Assembly: GCA_005888335.1 (NCBI GenBank)
Contig: VAWY01000129.1
Location: 24,003-88,002 of the forward strand
Source: Actinomycetota bacterium
Lineage (GTDB): Bacteria; Actinomycetota; Thermoleophilia; Solirubrobacterales; Solirubrobacteraceae
Length of the DNA: 64,000 bases
Direction: 5' to 3'
Position numbers and translations under genes: made by a program. Shown here piece after piece: positions 40,403-48,751 of the stretch (position 1 is the first letter of the stretch; each line of letters starts with the position of its first letter). The notes under the pieces were generated by a model, which did no database searches, was not told the DNA's origin, and was given only the letters and a program-made list of their open reading frames with translations.

Positions 40403-42448
40403 GTGGGTCCTGCTGCCGCCGTCATCGCCGTCGTCGCCACGCTGTTCGCGCTCCCCGCCACGGCGAGCGCCGGCACCGCCGAGCCGCCCGCCCCGGTCCC
40501 GCTCGACCGCGGCTGGACCTTCCAGGCGGCCGGCGGACGCCCGCAGCCGGTCACCGTCCCGCACGTCATGCAGGCCAACCCGACCCCGGCCAGCTTCCCT
40601 GGGACGACCGGGACCTACCGCCTGCGCTTCACGCCGCCGCGGCTGCCGGACGGCTTCGCCTGGGCGCTGCGCTTCGAGGAGGTCCGGCGCGTCGCGCGGA
40701 TCACGCTGAACGGCGTGCTGCTCGGCATCCACACCGACCCGTACGTCCCGTTCACGCTGCCCGCCGGGCCCCTGCGCCCGGGCCAGCCGAACGAGCTGGT
40801 CGTCGACGTCGACAACCGCAAGGGCCCCGAGCCGCGCGAGGGCTGGTGGAACTGGGGCGGGATCACGCGCCCCGTGACGCTCGTCCCGCAGGGCCCGGTC
40901 GTCCTGAACGACCCCGCGCTGCTGCCGCGGCTGGCCTGCGCGTCCAGCGGGCGCTGCCGCGACGGGCAGTTCCTGCTCGACGGCTGGCTGACCAACCGCT
41001 CTCCCGTGCGGACGCGCCCCAGTGTCAGCGTGCGCGTGACGGCGCCGCGGTCGGGCGCGGTGACCAGGGCGGTCATCGCCGGGCCGGTGCTCGCCCCCGG
41101 GCAGACGGCGCGCCTGCGCGCCCGGCTGCACGTCAACGGCCCGCCCGAGCCGTGGTCGCCCGCCAATCCCGCGCTTTACCGCGCGGTCGTCCAGACGCGC
41201 GACGGCACCGGGCGCCTGGTGCAGGTCGACCGCCAGTTCGTCGGGCTGCGCTCGGTCATCGTCCGCGGCGGCCATCTGCTGCTCAACGGGCGGCGCATCG
41301 AGCTGCGCGGCGCCTCGATCCAGGAGGACGTCCCGGGCCGCGGCCCCGCGCTCGACGAGGCCGACATCAACCAGATCGTGCGCGAGCTCAAGGCCGTGCA
41401 CGCCAACGTGACCCGGGCCCACTACCTGCTCAACGACCGCCTGCTCGACCGCCTCGACGCCGCCGGCATCCTCGTCTGGACGCAGGCGCCGATCTTCCAC
41501 CGCGACGTCCTGCTGCGTACGCCGCGCCAGCGCGCCAACGCGCTGGCCACCGTCGGGACGACGATCCTCGCCGCCCGCCGGCACCCCTCGACGCTCGTCT
41601 ACTCGGTGGCCAACGAGCTCAACGCGGTGCCCTCGCGGCTGCCGCCCACCCAGGCCTACCTGCTGGCCGCCGCCCGCGAGGCGCGCTCGCTGGACCCGAC
41701 GGTGCCGGTCGCCGCGGACGTGCTCGCCTACCCGAGCCTGCCCTTCGACCCGACGTACCGCGCGTTCGACGCCCTCGGGATCAACAGCTACTTCGGCTGG
41801 TACCCGGGCAAGCCGGACCGGCCGACCGGGTCGGTCGGGCAGCTCGCCCCGTATCTGCGGATGTGGCACGACCGCTACCCGGCCCAGGCGCTCGTGCTGA
41901 CCGAGTTCGGCGCCGAGGCGACCGAGCCCGGCCCGGCCTCCGAGAAGCAGACCTACGCGTTCCAGTCCGACTACCTCAAGCGCATGCTCGCCGCGGTCGG
42001 GCGCTCGCCGGCCGACGGCGCGATCTACTGGACGCTGCGCGAGTTCGCCGTCAAGCCGTTCTGGGACGGCCTGGAGAACGCGACCCCGCGCCCCGACGTC
42101 GCGGTCGACTCGATCCACAACAAGGGCCTGATCGCCTACTCGGGGCGCCCCAAGCCGGCGTGGCGCGTGGCCTCGCACGAATTCGCGGCGACCCCGCTGT
42201 ACCCCGGCGCCCCGCCGCGCGCGGCGGCGCGGCGCGTCCTGCCGCCGGCCCCCTCCGACCTGCCGGGCGCCGCGCTGCTCGCGCTCGCGCTGGCCGGGCT
42301 GCTCGCCACCGGGGCGTTCAACGTCTGGTGCTTCCGCGGCGTGCGCGCGGCCCGACCCGAGCCCGCGCCGGTCGTCCCGCTATGGCGTGAAGCGGACCGT
42401 GATGACGTCGCCGTCGGCCATGACGTAGTCGCGGCCTTCGAGGCGTAG
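40403..42448 (+). CDS. Membrane-anchored secreted GH2 protein
   Basis: 681 residues. Signal peptide (1 to about 23), jelly-roll domain (30-170), immunoglobulin-like domain (170-290) and a TIM barrel. The acid/base Glu is in S-V-A-N-E-L and the nucleophile in L-T-E-F-G-A-E. It ends with a single membrane helix (about 623-645) and a cytoplasmic tail, so it is anchored facing outside. Paralogue of the GH2 protein at 23757-25715 (shared L-R-G-A-S-x-Q-E-D). GTG 40403 is the start. The last 69 nt overlap the convergent ychF gene, so the tail may be a recent extension. Confidence 0.85.
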   Translation: MGPAAAVIAVVATLFALPATASAGTAEPPAPVPLDRGWTFQAAGGRPQPVTVPHVMQANPTPASFPGTTGTYRLRFTPPRLPDGFAWALRFEEVRRVARITLNGVLLGIHTDPYVPFTLPAGPLRPGQPNELVVDVDNRKGPEPREGWWNWGGITRPVTLVPQGPVVLNDPALLPRLACASSGRCRDGQFLLDGWLTNRSPVRTRPSVSVRVTAPRSGAVTRAVIAGPVLAPGQTARLRARLHVNGPPEPWSPANPALYRAVVQTRDGTGRLVQVDRQFVGLRSVIVRGGHLLLNGRRIELRGASIQEDVPGRGPALDEADINQIVRELKAVHANVTRAHYLLNDRLLDRLDAAGILVWTQAPIFHRDVLLRTPRQRANALATVGTTILAARRHPSTLVYSVANELNAVPSRLPPTQAYLLAAAREARSLDPTVPVAADVLAYPSLPFDPTYRAFDALGINSYFGWYPGKPDRPTGSVGQLAPYLRMWHDRYPAQALVLTEFGAEATEPGPASEKQTYAFQSDYLKRMLAAVGRSPADGAIYWTLREFAVKPFWDGLENATPRPDVAVDSIHNKGLIAYSGRPKPAWRVASHEFAATPLYPGAPPRAAARRVLPPAPSDLPGAALLALALAGLLATGAFNVWCFRGVRAARPEPAPVVPLWREADRDDVAVGHDVVAAFEA

Positions 42449-43459
42449 CACGCCGCGCTCGCGCGCTCGCGCGTAGCCGCCCGCCTCGACGAGCGGCTCC
42501 CAGTTGATGACCTCGGCGCGGACGAAGCCCTTCTGGATGTCGCTGTGGATCTCACCCGCCGCGTGCCAGGCGGTCAGCCCCGCGCGCAGGTGCCAGGACT
42601 GCGCCGGCTTGGCCTCGCCCGCGGTGAAGAAGGCGAGCAGGTGCAGCAGCGAGAACGCGCCGCTCACGACCCGCTCGAGGCCCGACTCGGTCAGGCCGAG
42701 GTCGGCGCGCATCGCCGCCGCGTCCTCGTCGTCGAGCTCGGCGAGCTCAGCCTCGAGGCGGCTGGAGACCGCCACCGCCTTGGCGCCCTGTGCGCGGGCG
42801 TGCTCGAGGACCTCGGGCGGCACCTCGTCGCTGCCCTCGTCGATGTTGGCGACGAAGAGCACCGGCTTGGCGGTCAGCGGGCCGAGGTCGCGCATGGCGT
42901 GGCGCGCCTCCTCGGGCGGCGGGACCGTGCGCGCCGGGCGGCCGGCCTGCAGCGCCGCGATGAGCTCGCGCAGCCACGCCTCCTCCGCGACCGCCGCCTT
43001 CTCGCCCGAGCGCGCCGTCCGCACGACGCGCTCGTGGCGGCGCTCGGCTTGCTCGAGGTCGGCGTAGACGAGCTCGGTCTCGATCGTCTCGATGTCGCGC
43101 AGCGCGTCGACCTCGCCCTCAGGGTGCACGACGCCCGGGTCGTGGTGCGCGCGCACGACGTGGATGATCGCGTCGGTCTCGCGGATGTTGGCCAGGAAGC
43201 GGTTGCCGAGCCCCTCGCCCTTGTGCGCGCCGGCGACCAGCCCGGCGATGTCGTGGAAGTCGACGTGGTCGTAGACGACCTCGCTCGAGCCGATCACCTC
43301 GGCGACGCGGTCCAGACGCTCGTCGCGCACGGGGACCACGGCGACGTTGGGCTCGATCGTCGTGAACGGGTAGTTCGCCGCCTCGGCCCCCGCCTTGGTG
43401 AGCGCGTTGAACAGCGACGACTTGCCCGCGTTCGGGAGTCCGACGATCCCGACCTTCAT
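42380..43459 (-). CDS. ychF: Redox-regulated ATPase/GTPase YchF
   Basis: 359 residues. G1 is G-L-P-N-A-G-K-S-S (7-15), G3 D-I-A-G-L, and the family's non-canonical G4 N-I-D-E replaces NKxD, which explains ATP preference in YchF/OLA1. A coiled-coil insert and a C-terminal TGS domain (about 275-359, with the I-H-S-D-I-Q-K-G-F motif) follow. YchF associates with ribosomes and redox control. ATG 43459 overlaps the PAP2 gene stop, last in a four-gene run starting at the epimerase. Confidence 0.93.
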   Translation of the reverse strand: MKVGIVGLPNAGKSSLFNALTKAGAEAANYPFTTIEPNVAVVPVRDERLDRVAEVIGSSEVVYDHVDFHDIAGLVAGAHKGEGLGNRFLANIRETDAIIHVVRAHHDPGVVHPEGEVDALRDIETIETELVYADLEQAERRHERVVRTARSGEKAAVAEEAWLRELIAALQAGRPARTVPPPEEARHAMRDLGPLTAKPVLFVANIDEGSDEVPPEVLEHARAQGAKAVAVSSRLEAELAELDDEDAAAMRADLGLTESGLERVVSGAFSLLHLLAFFTAGEAKPAQSWHLRAGLTAWHAAGEIHSDIQKGFVRAEVINWEPLVEAGGYARARERGVLRLEGRDYVMADGDVITVRFTP

Positions 43460-43941
43460 GAGGCGATGAGGGTTCCCAGCGCGGCGCCGGCGACCACGTC
43501 GGAGGGATGGTGGACGCCCAGCCAGACGCGCGAGGCGGCCAGGCCCGCGGCGAGTGTGTACAGCGGCGCGGCCGGGACGCCGAGCTTCGCGTAGGCCCGC
43601 GCGCCGGCGAACGAGGTCGTCGCGTGCGCCGAGGGGAACGTGCGCCGGCTGCCGACCTCGATCAGACCCGGCAGGCCGGGCAGGCGCGGGCGCTCGCGCG
43701 GGACGGCGAGCTTGACGAGCTGGTTGGCCAGGTAGGCGAGCGCCACGGTCGCCGCGGCGCGGCGCCACGCGCGGCGCCGGCGCGGGTCGAGTCGCGCGCC
43801 GGCGAGCCCGAAGACGACCCACACGAGCCCATGCTCGCCGCTGCGGCTGAACCAGCGAACCGTGCGCTCGCGCGCGGGCGTGTGGCCCGCGGTGCGCGCG
43901 GCGCGCAGCAGCGCGAGGTCGAGGTCCGCCAGCGCGCGCAG
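43456..43941 (-). CDS. PAP2-superfamily phosphatase (membrane)
   Basis: About 161 residues if started at CTG 43941. All three acid-phosphatase motifs are present: K-x6-R-P-type K-L-A-V-P-R-E-R-P, P-S-A-H, and S-R-V-W-L-G-V-H-H-P-S-D. The family dephosphorylates lipid or undecaprenyl phosphates at the membrane. GTG 43824 is the only standard start but would remove a stretch (D-L-A-L-L-R-A-A-R-T-A-G-H-T-P) usual at the N-end of this family. The frame is open back to the stop of the DUF3107-like gene, so CTG 43941 or coupled initiation is inferred. Overlaps ychF (ATGA). Confidence 0.75.
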   Translation of the reverse strand: MRALADLDLALLRAARTAGHTPARERTVRWFSRSGEHGLVWVVFGLAGARLDPRRRRAWRRAAATVALAYLANQLVKLAVPRERPRLPGLPGLIEVGSRRTFPSAHATTSFAGARAYAKLGVPAAPLYTLAAGLAASRVWLGVHHPSDVVAGAALGTLIAS

Positions 43942-43945
43942 GGTC

Positions 43946-44158
43946 TCAGCCGAAGCCGACGCGGTGCTCTTCGCGCTCGGTGCGCACGTAGAGGACGTGC
44001 TGGAGGCTCAGGCGCACGCGGCCGTCCTGGATGTCGAGGTCGTGCCAGCCGTCGCCGCCGACCGCCCCGAGCAGGCCGTCCAGCGCGTCGGACGGGACCT
44101 TCACCGCCAGCGGCATGCTGGCCTGGAAGCCAATCGTCACGTCTATCAACTCGGCCAT
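43946..44158 (-). CDS. DUF3107-like small protein
   Basis: 70 residues. Pattern: strand I-D-V-T-I-G-F, a short helix, strand W-H-D-L-D-I, strand V-R-L-S-L-Q-H-V-L-Y-V and the ending R-V-G-F-G, as in the actinobacterial DUF3107 family (mycobacterial TB9.4 type). Function unknown; family placement is from memory of that pattern and is tentative. ATG 44158 overlaps the epimerase stop (TGATG). Confidence 0.6.
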   Translation of the reverse strand: MAELIDVTIGFQASMPLAVKVPSDALDGLLGAVGGDGWHDLDIQDGRVRLSLQHVLYVRTEREEHRVGFG

Positions 44159-44568
44159 CAATGCTCCTCTGCGGGTTGCACGATCTCGGTGAGCACGCCG
44201 CCCGACGACCCCGGATGCAGGAAGGCGACGCGCGAGCCGCGGATGCCCGTCCGGGGCTGCTCGTCGATGAGCCGCATCCCGGCGGCCCGCAGCGCTTCCA
44301 GCGTGCCCTCGATGTCGGTCGTCTGGTAGGCGACGTGGTGCAGCCCGGGCCCGCGCTTGGCGAGGAACTTCCCGACGGGCGTGTCGGGGCTGAGCGGGCG
44401 CAGGAGCTCGACGTGGTTCTCACCGACGTCGAGGAGCACCGCCTCCACGCCCTGCGACTCGACGGTCTCGCGGTGGACGAGCTCGAGGTCGAGCCGCTCG
44501 CCGTACAGCGCGATCGCCGCGTCGAGGTCCTCGACGGCGACGCCGATGTGGTCGATCCGCTCGAACAT
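44158..44568 (-). CDS. mce: Methylmalonyl-CoA epimerase
   Basis: 136 residues, two beta-alpha-beta-beta-beta modules of the glyoxalase/VOC fold. Metal ligands are recognisable: His7 (R-I-D-H-I-G), Glu54 (H-V-E-L-L), His77 (G-L-H-H-V-A) and Glu near 128 (L-T-E-I-V). It converts (2S)- to (2R)-methylmalonyl-CoA, the step before methylmalonyl-CoA mutase, which is not in the window. First gene of the mce - DUF3107 - PAP2 - ychF overlapping run. ATG 44568 lies 9 nt behind TAGACT. Confidence 0.9.
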   Translation of the reverse strand: MFERIDHIGVAVEDLDAAIALYGERLDLELVHRETVESQGVEAVLLDVGENHVELLRPLSPDTPVGKFLAKRGPGLHHVAYQTTDIEGTLEALRAAGMRLIDEQPRTGIRGSRVAFLHPGSSGGVLTEIVQPAEEH

Positions 44569-44577
44569 GCGGCGGCG

Positions 44578-44603
44578 AGTCTAGATGGTCGATTCCGACC
44601 ATC
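44578..44603 (-). promoter_or_regulatory. Palindrome plus -10 box before mce (site 2 of 3)
   Basis: GATGGTCGATTCCGACCATC (44584-44603) has perfect 8-bp arms with a 4-nt centre. On the minus strand it leads directly into TAGACT (44583-44578), 9 nt before ATG 44568. A 13-nt half of it is identical to the site before mogA. Confidence 0.6.
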
Positions 44604-45687
44604 AGGTCACCCGTTCCAGCCGCGGATTGGGCCACACCTCGCGCCCGACCTTCGCGCACGGGCGCCCGTCGACCTCGACGACGTCGGCGGTGAAGTCGTT
44701 CTGGCCGCGGATCAGCGACGAGCCCACGCCGTAGGCGTCGACCGGCACGCCCTGCTCCTCGAACTGGCGGATCTTCGCGGCGGTGAACCCGCCCGAGGCG
44801 ACGATCCGGACGTGCTCGTGGCCCGCGTCGTCGAGGGCCGAGCGCACCTTCTCGACCAGCGCGGGCTGCACGCCGCGCAGGTCGGTTCCCTCGAGCGCCT
44901 TGTCGACCAGCGCCTCGCTGGTGTCCAGCCGCACGCCCCACAGCCGCTCGCCGAGCGCGTCGGCCACCTCGAGCGCGGTCCGGACCGAGTCGTTCTCGAA
45001 GTCCACCAGCACCGTCACGTTCATCTCGCCGGCGAAGTGGTCGGCGAACTTGGTCGCCGCCGCGACGGTGTCGCCGCCGTACGCGGCGATCAGCCCGTGC
45101 GGAACGGTGCCCACGCCGCGCCCGCCCCACCAGCTCGCCTGGGCGTCGGTCGACACGCCGATCGCCCCGGCGACGTGCGCCGCCCAGCCGTCGCCCGTCT
45201 GGACCAGCCAGTGGTCGTGACGGGCGGGGAAGAACAGGATCTGCTTGCCGTTGGCCGCGGCGACGACCTCGGCGACGTTGCGCATGACCAGCGAGCGCCG
45301 CGCCAGGCAGCCGAGGTAGACGGTCTCCAGGTGCGCGAACCGCGAATAGTCGCCGCGGATCGTGAGCACGGCCTCGCGCGGGCCGATCTCGTCGCCCTCG
45401 TAGAGCGCGCAGACCTCGAGGTCGTCCCAGCCGCACTGCCAGATGCCGTGCTCGTCGCGGTGGCCGGAGCACTCGCGCAGGATCGCGATCGCCTCGTCGA
45501 TCCCGCCGAGCACCGAGTGCTCGTGCTTCTGGAAGACCTGCATGAGCACCTGCGGGTGGTGGTCGTCGTCCTCGAGCAGGCGCTTGGTGAAGTTGAAGTA
45601 GGCGTCCGAGTAGTAGCCCTCGCGAATGCGCTCGATGGGCAGGCGGAAGACCGCCGAGGACAGGCGGCTGCGCTGCACGGTCGCCAC
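44602..45687 (-). CDS. pncB: Nicotinate phosphoribosyltransferase
   Basis: 361 residues of the quinolinate/nicotinate phosphoribosyltransferase fold. N-terminal Y-Y-S-D-A-Y-F-N-F-T-K matches the substrate loop of NAPRTase, the barrel has the F-F-P-A-R-H-D-H and W-G-V-R-L-D-T-S segments, and G-V-G-S-S-L closes the phosphate site. It makes nicotinate mononucleotide for NAD salvage. Shorter than E. coli PncB (400), as in the archaeal/actinobacterial branch. GTG 45687 lies 6 nt behind TACTCT. Confidence 0.88.
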   Translation of the reverse strand: MATVQRSRLSSAVFRLPIERIREGYYSDAYFNFTKRLLEDDDHHPQVLMQVFQKHEHSVLGGIDEAIAILRECSGHRDEHGIWQCGWDDLEVCALYEGDEIGPREAVLTIRGDYSRFAHLETVYLGCLARRSLVMRNVAEVVAAANGKQILFFPARHDHWLVQTGDGWAAHVAGAIGVSTDAQASWWGGRGVGTVPHGLIAAYGGDTVAAATKFADHFAGEMNVTVLVDFENDSVRTALEVADALGERLWGVRLDTSEALVDKALEGTDLRGVQPALVEKVRSALDDAGHEHVRIVASGGFTAAKIRQFEEQGVPVDAYGVGSSLIRGQNDFTADVVEVDGRPCAKVGREVWPNPRLERVT

Positions 45688-45693
45688 GCCCGG

Positions 45694-45699
45694 AGAGTA
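45694..45699 (-). promoter_or_regulatory. -10 box of pncB (leaderless type)
   Basis: TACTCT on the minus strand, 6 nt before GTG 45687, in the 13-nt gap after the M20 peptidase stop. Confidence 0.5.
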
Positions 45700-45700
45700 A

Positions 45701-46975
45701 TCAGGAGAGCAGCGCGCGCGTGACGTCGTGGAAGAAGCGCGCGGCGAAGCCGAGGTCGCGCACGTCGACGCGCTCGTCGGCGGAGTGGATGAGCGGCGCC
45801 GTCTCGTAGAGCGTCATGTGGCGCTGCGGGAAGAACCCGTAGGCGATCAGATCGGGAAACGCGTCACGGAAGGTGCGCGAGTCGGTGAAGCCCGGGAGCA
45901 TCGTCGGCACGATGCGGCCCTCGGGATCGTGCCCGCCCAGCCAGTCACGGATGGCGTCCATCAGGCGCGACTCGACCGGCGAGGCGTTGCCGATCGTCTG
46001 CTCGATGAAGTCGAGTCGGTAGCCGTCGTCGCCGAGCACCTCGCGGATGCGCCGCTCGGCGTGCTCGCGCCCGAGGCCGGGCGGGACCCGGCAGTCGACC
46101 TGCAGCTCGGCGCTCGACGGGATGACGTTGATCTTGTCGCTCGCGTGGGCCATCGTCGGCGCGAGCGTGACGCCGAGCATCGGCTCGACGAGCATGGCGA
46201 GCACCGCGTCCTTCGCGCGCAGCTCGTCGAGGCCGCTTACGCCGAGCCCGTCGAGCATCGCCTGCGGCGCGGCGGTGATGTCGAACTCGGGCTGGCGATC
46301 GCGCATCGCCTGCAGCAGCGGGGCGAGCTTGAGCAGCGCGTTGTCGCCGATCTTGGGGATCGACGCGTGGCCGGCGACGCCCTCGGTGCGCAGGATGAAG
46401 CGAAAGACGCCCTTCTCGGCCACGCAGACGCCGTAGACGCGGTCGCCGTCGTACGGGATGACCGTGCCGCCGCCCTCGTTGAGCAGGTAGTCGCAGCGGA
46501 CGGCGTCGGGGTGGTGCTCGCACAGCCACTTGGCGCCCTCCGCCCCGCCGGTCTCCTCGTCGACGACCGCGACGACGAGCAGGTCGCCCGCCGGCCGCCA
46601 GCCGCCGCGGGCGAGCGCGACGGCGGCCGCTACCTCGGCAGCGGTCTGCGACTTCATGTCGAGCGCCCCGCGGCCCCACACGCAGCCGTCGGCGAGGTCA
46701 CCCGACCACGGGTCGTGGCGCCAGTCGTCGGGCGTGGCGTAGACGGTGTCGACGTGCGAGAGCAGGCACAGCGCGGGACCGTCGCCGTCGCCGCGCAGCC
46801 GCGCGACGAGGTTGGGCCGCTCCTCCGTGCGGCCGAGCAGGCGGACCTCGAAGCCGGCGTCGCGCAGGATCGCGGCGAGGTGCTCCTGCGCGGGGCGCTC
46901 GTTGCCGGGCGGGTTGACCGTGTTGAAGCGGATCAGCTCCTGCAGCAGGCGCGTCGTGTCGGCCTGGAGGTCCAT
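45701..46975 (-). CDS. M20-family peptidase/deacylase
   Basis: 424 residues of the ArgE/DapE/CPG2 family. Zinc ligands appear in order: L-S-H-V-D-T (His, Asp), G-R-G-A-L-D-M-K (bridging Asp), D-E-E-T-G-G (catalytic Glu and ligand Glu) and a C-terminal His in I-H-S-A-D-E-R-V. A lid/dimer domain occupies the middle third. It removes acyl groups or C-terminal residues from amino-acid derivatives; the substrate is unknown. ATG 46975 follows AGGA; the start is 21 nt from the divergent rarA GTG. Confidence 0.88.
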   Translation of the reverse strand: MDLQADTTRLLQELIRFNTVNPPGNERPAQEHLAAILRDAGFEVRLLGRTEERPNLVARLRGDGDGPALCLLSHVDTVYATPDDWRHDPWSGDLADGCVWGRGALDMKSQTAAEVAAAVALARGGWRPAGDLLVVAVVDEETGGAEGAKWLCEHHPDAVRCDYLLNEGGGTVIPYDGDRVYGVCVAEKGVFRFILRTEGVAGHASIPKIGDNALLKLAPLLQAMRDRQPEFDITAAPQAMLDGLGVSGLDELRAKDAVLAMLVEPMLGVTLAPTMAHASDKINVIPSSAELQVDCRVPPGLGREHAERRIREVLGDDGYRLDFIEQTIGNASPVESRLMDAIRDWLGGHDPEGRIVPTMLPGFTDSRTFRDAFPDLIAYGFFPQRHMTLYETAPLIHSADERVDVRDLGFAARFFHDVTRALLS

Positions 46976-46996
46976 CGGTGGGATCCTGAACGACTC

Positions 46997-48316
46997 GTGT
47001 CCGACACGCTCTTCGACCCGAGCGCCGGCGAGCCGCCGCGCACCCGCACGGGCGTCCCCGCCGACCAGGCGCCGCTGGCCGTGCGACTGCGGCCGCGCAC
47101 GCTCGACGAGCTCGTCGGGCAGCAGCACCTGCTCCGCGAGGGCAGCGCGCTGCGCCGCGCACTCGACGAGGGCCACGCGCACTCGATGGTCCTCTACGGG
47201 CCGCCGGGGACCGGCAAGACGACGATCGCCCGCCTGGTGGCCGGCGCGGCGCGGGCGGCCTTCGAGGAGCTCAGCGCGGTGGAGGCGGGCCGCGCCGAGG
47301 TCCGTGCCGTGCTCGAGCGCGCCGCCCACCGCCGCGCCGCGACCGGCGAAGCCACCGTCTTCTTCCTCGACGAGATCCACCGCTTCAACAAGGCCCAGCA
47401 GGACGCGCTGCTGCCCGCCGTCGAGGAGGGGCTCGTCGTGCTGATCGGCGCGACGACGGAGAACCCGTACTTCGAGGTCAACTCCGCGCTGCTCTCGCGC
47501 ACGCATGTCTACGAGCTCGAGCCGCTGTCCGCGGCCGACATCGAGACGCTGCTGCGCCGGGCGCTCGAGCGCGGCGAGGTGGGCGACGCGCGGGTCGACG
47601 ACGAGGCGCTCGCCTTCCTGGCCGAGCGCGCCGCGGGCGACGCGCGGACGGCGCTGGCCGCGCTCGAGGTGGGGGCCGTCAGCGGCCACGTGACGCTCGC
47701 CGTCGCCGAGGACGCGCTGCAGCGGCGCGCGGTCCGCTACGACAAGGCGGGCGACCAGCACTACGACCTCATCTCGGCCTGGATCAAGTCGACGCGGGGC
47801 TCGGATCCCGACGCCTCGCTCTACTACCTCGCGGTGATGCTCGAGGGCGGCGAGGACCCGCGCTTCGTCGCCCGGCGGATGATCGTGCTCGCCTCGGAGG
47901 ACGTCGGCAACGCCGACCCGCAGGCGCTGCAGATCGCGGTCGCCGCCGCCCACGCGGTCGACCACGTCGGGATGCCCGAGTGCGTGCATGCACTCGCCCA
48001 GGCCGCGATCTACCTCTCGCTGGCGCCGAAATCCAACGCCGCCTACCGCGCGATCGCCGCCGCCCGCGCCCACGTGCGCGAGCACGGCGCGCAGCCGCCG
48101 CCCCAGCACCTGCGCTCGGCCGCCTACCCGGGCGCAAAGGCGCTCGGGCGCGGTGAGGGCTACGACTACCCTCACGGCCGGCCGGGCCGTCTCTCCGAGC
48201 AGGAGCTCATGCCCGCCGGGCTCGAGGGCGTGCGCTTCTACGACCCCGACGAGGCCGAGGCGCGCTTCCTCGAGCGCCTGAAGGAGGTCCTGAAGGCTCG
48301 GGGGCGAACCACTTGA
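46997..48316 (+). CDS. rarA: Replication-associated recombination protein A (AAA+ ATPase)
   Basis: 439 residues, MgsA/RarA/WRNIP1 family. Walker [10 protein letters not shown] near 75-83, Walker [10 protein letters not shown] near 124-132, sensor 1 G-A-T-T-E-N-P, and the C-terminal tetramerisation helices with the M-P-E-C and Y-D-Y-P-H blocks. It acts at stalled replication forks. GTG 46997 is chosen because the N-terminus then begins with the short D-T-L-F-D clamp-type stretch; the long upstream frame runs antisense to the peptidase gene. Confidence 0.92.
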   Translation: MSDTLFDPSAGEPPRTRTGVPADQAPLAVRLRPRTLDELVGQQHLLREGSALRRALDEGHAHSMVLYGPPGTGKTTIARLVAGAARAAFEELSAVEAGRAEVRAVLERAAHRRAATGEATVFFLDEIHRFNKAQQDALLPAVEEGLVVLIGATTENPYFEVNSALLSRTHVYELEPLSAADIETLLRRALERGEVGDARVDDEALAFLAERAAGDARTALAALEVGAVSGHVTLAVAEDALQRRAVRYDKAGDQHYDLISAWIKSTRGSDPDASLYYLAVMLEGGEDPRFVARRMIVLASEDVGNADPQALQIAVAAAHAVDHVGMPECVHALAQAAIYLSLAPKSNAAYRAIAAARAHVREHGAQPPPQHLRSAAYPGAKALGRGEGYDYPHGRPGRLSEQELMPAGLEGVRFYDPDEAEARFLERLKEVLKARGRTT

Positions 48317-48357
48317 GGCTTCAGATTGCGCTTAGAGGCCCCTGCGAACCTCAGTTC

Positions 48358-48732
48358 GTGCTCTTGCATCAGTCACTCCCGGGCGGAGTCCGTCTCCGCC
48401 TGCCCCAGCGCGCCGACGCGGACGGCGTGCGCGCCCTGTGCGCGCGCCATCGCGCCGACTGCGATCCCGAGCTCCTCCTGCGCTTCGATCCGCGCGACCG
48501 CGCGGTGATCTGCGCGACGGCGGGGATCGGGTCGGCCGAGACCGTCGTGGGTGTCGGGGCGATCCGGCTGTGCCGCGGAGCCGAACCAGAGGTCCTGATC
48601 GCCGACGACCAGGCCGTCGCCGGCGCACTGCGCGCCGCGCTCGCGGCGCGGATCGTCTCGCGCCCGCCGGCGCCGCGCCCGCGCGGAATGCGGGCGGCCC
48701 TGCGCCGGGCGCGCCGTGTCTCGCGGACGTAG
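48358..48732 (+). CDS. GNAT-like small protein, incomplete acetyltransferase fold
   Basis: 124 residues. The opening V-R-L-R-L-P-Q-R-A-D-A-D-G-V-R-A-L and the strand pattern that follows resemble the start of GNAT acetyltransferases, and a short A-D-D-Q-A-V-A-G-A-L helix resembles their C-terminal half, but the acetyl-CoA loop R-x-x-G-x-G/A is not present. It may be a degenerate or shortened relative. GTG 48358 assumed. Downstream of rarA with a 41-nt gap that holds nothing clear. Confidence 0.45.
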   Translation: MLLHQSLPGGVRLRLPQRADADGVRALCARHRADCDPELLLRFDPRDRAVICATAGIGSAETVVGVGAIRLCRGAEPEVLIADDQAVAGALRAALAARIVSRPPAPRPRGMRAALRRARRVSRT

Positions 48733-48751
48733 TTGACAGATTGTGCGGCCC

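Noticed and set aside
39002..42178. Very long open frame antisense to the exonuclease and GH2 genes
   Set aside because: Typical GC-rich shadow frame: low-complexity Arg/Gly/Val-rich product; only its last 151 codons (MaoC) are real.
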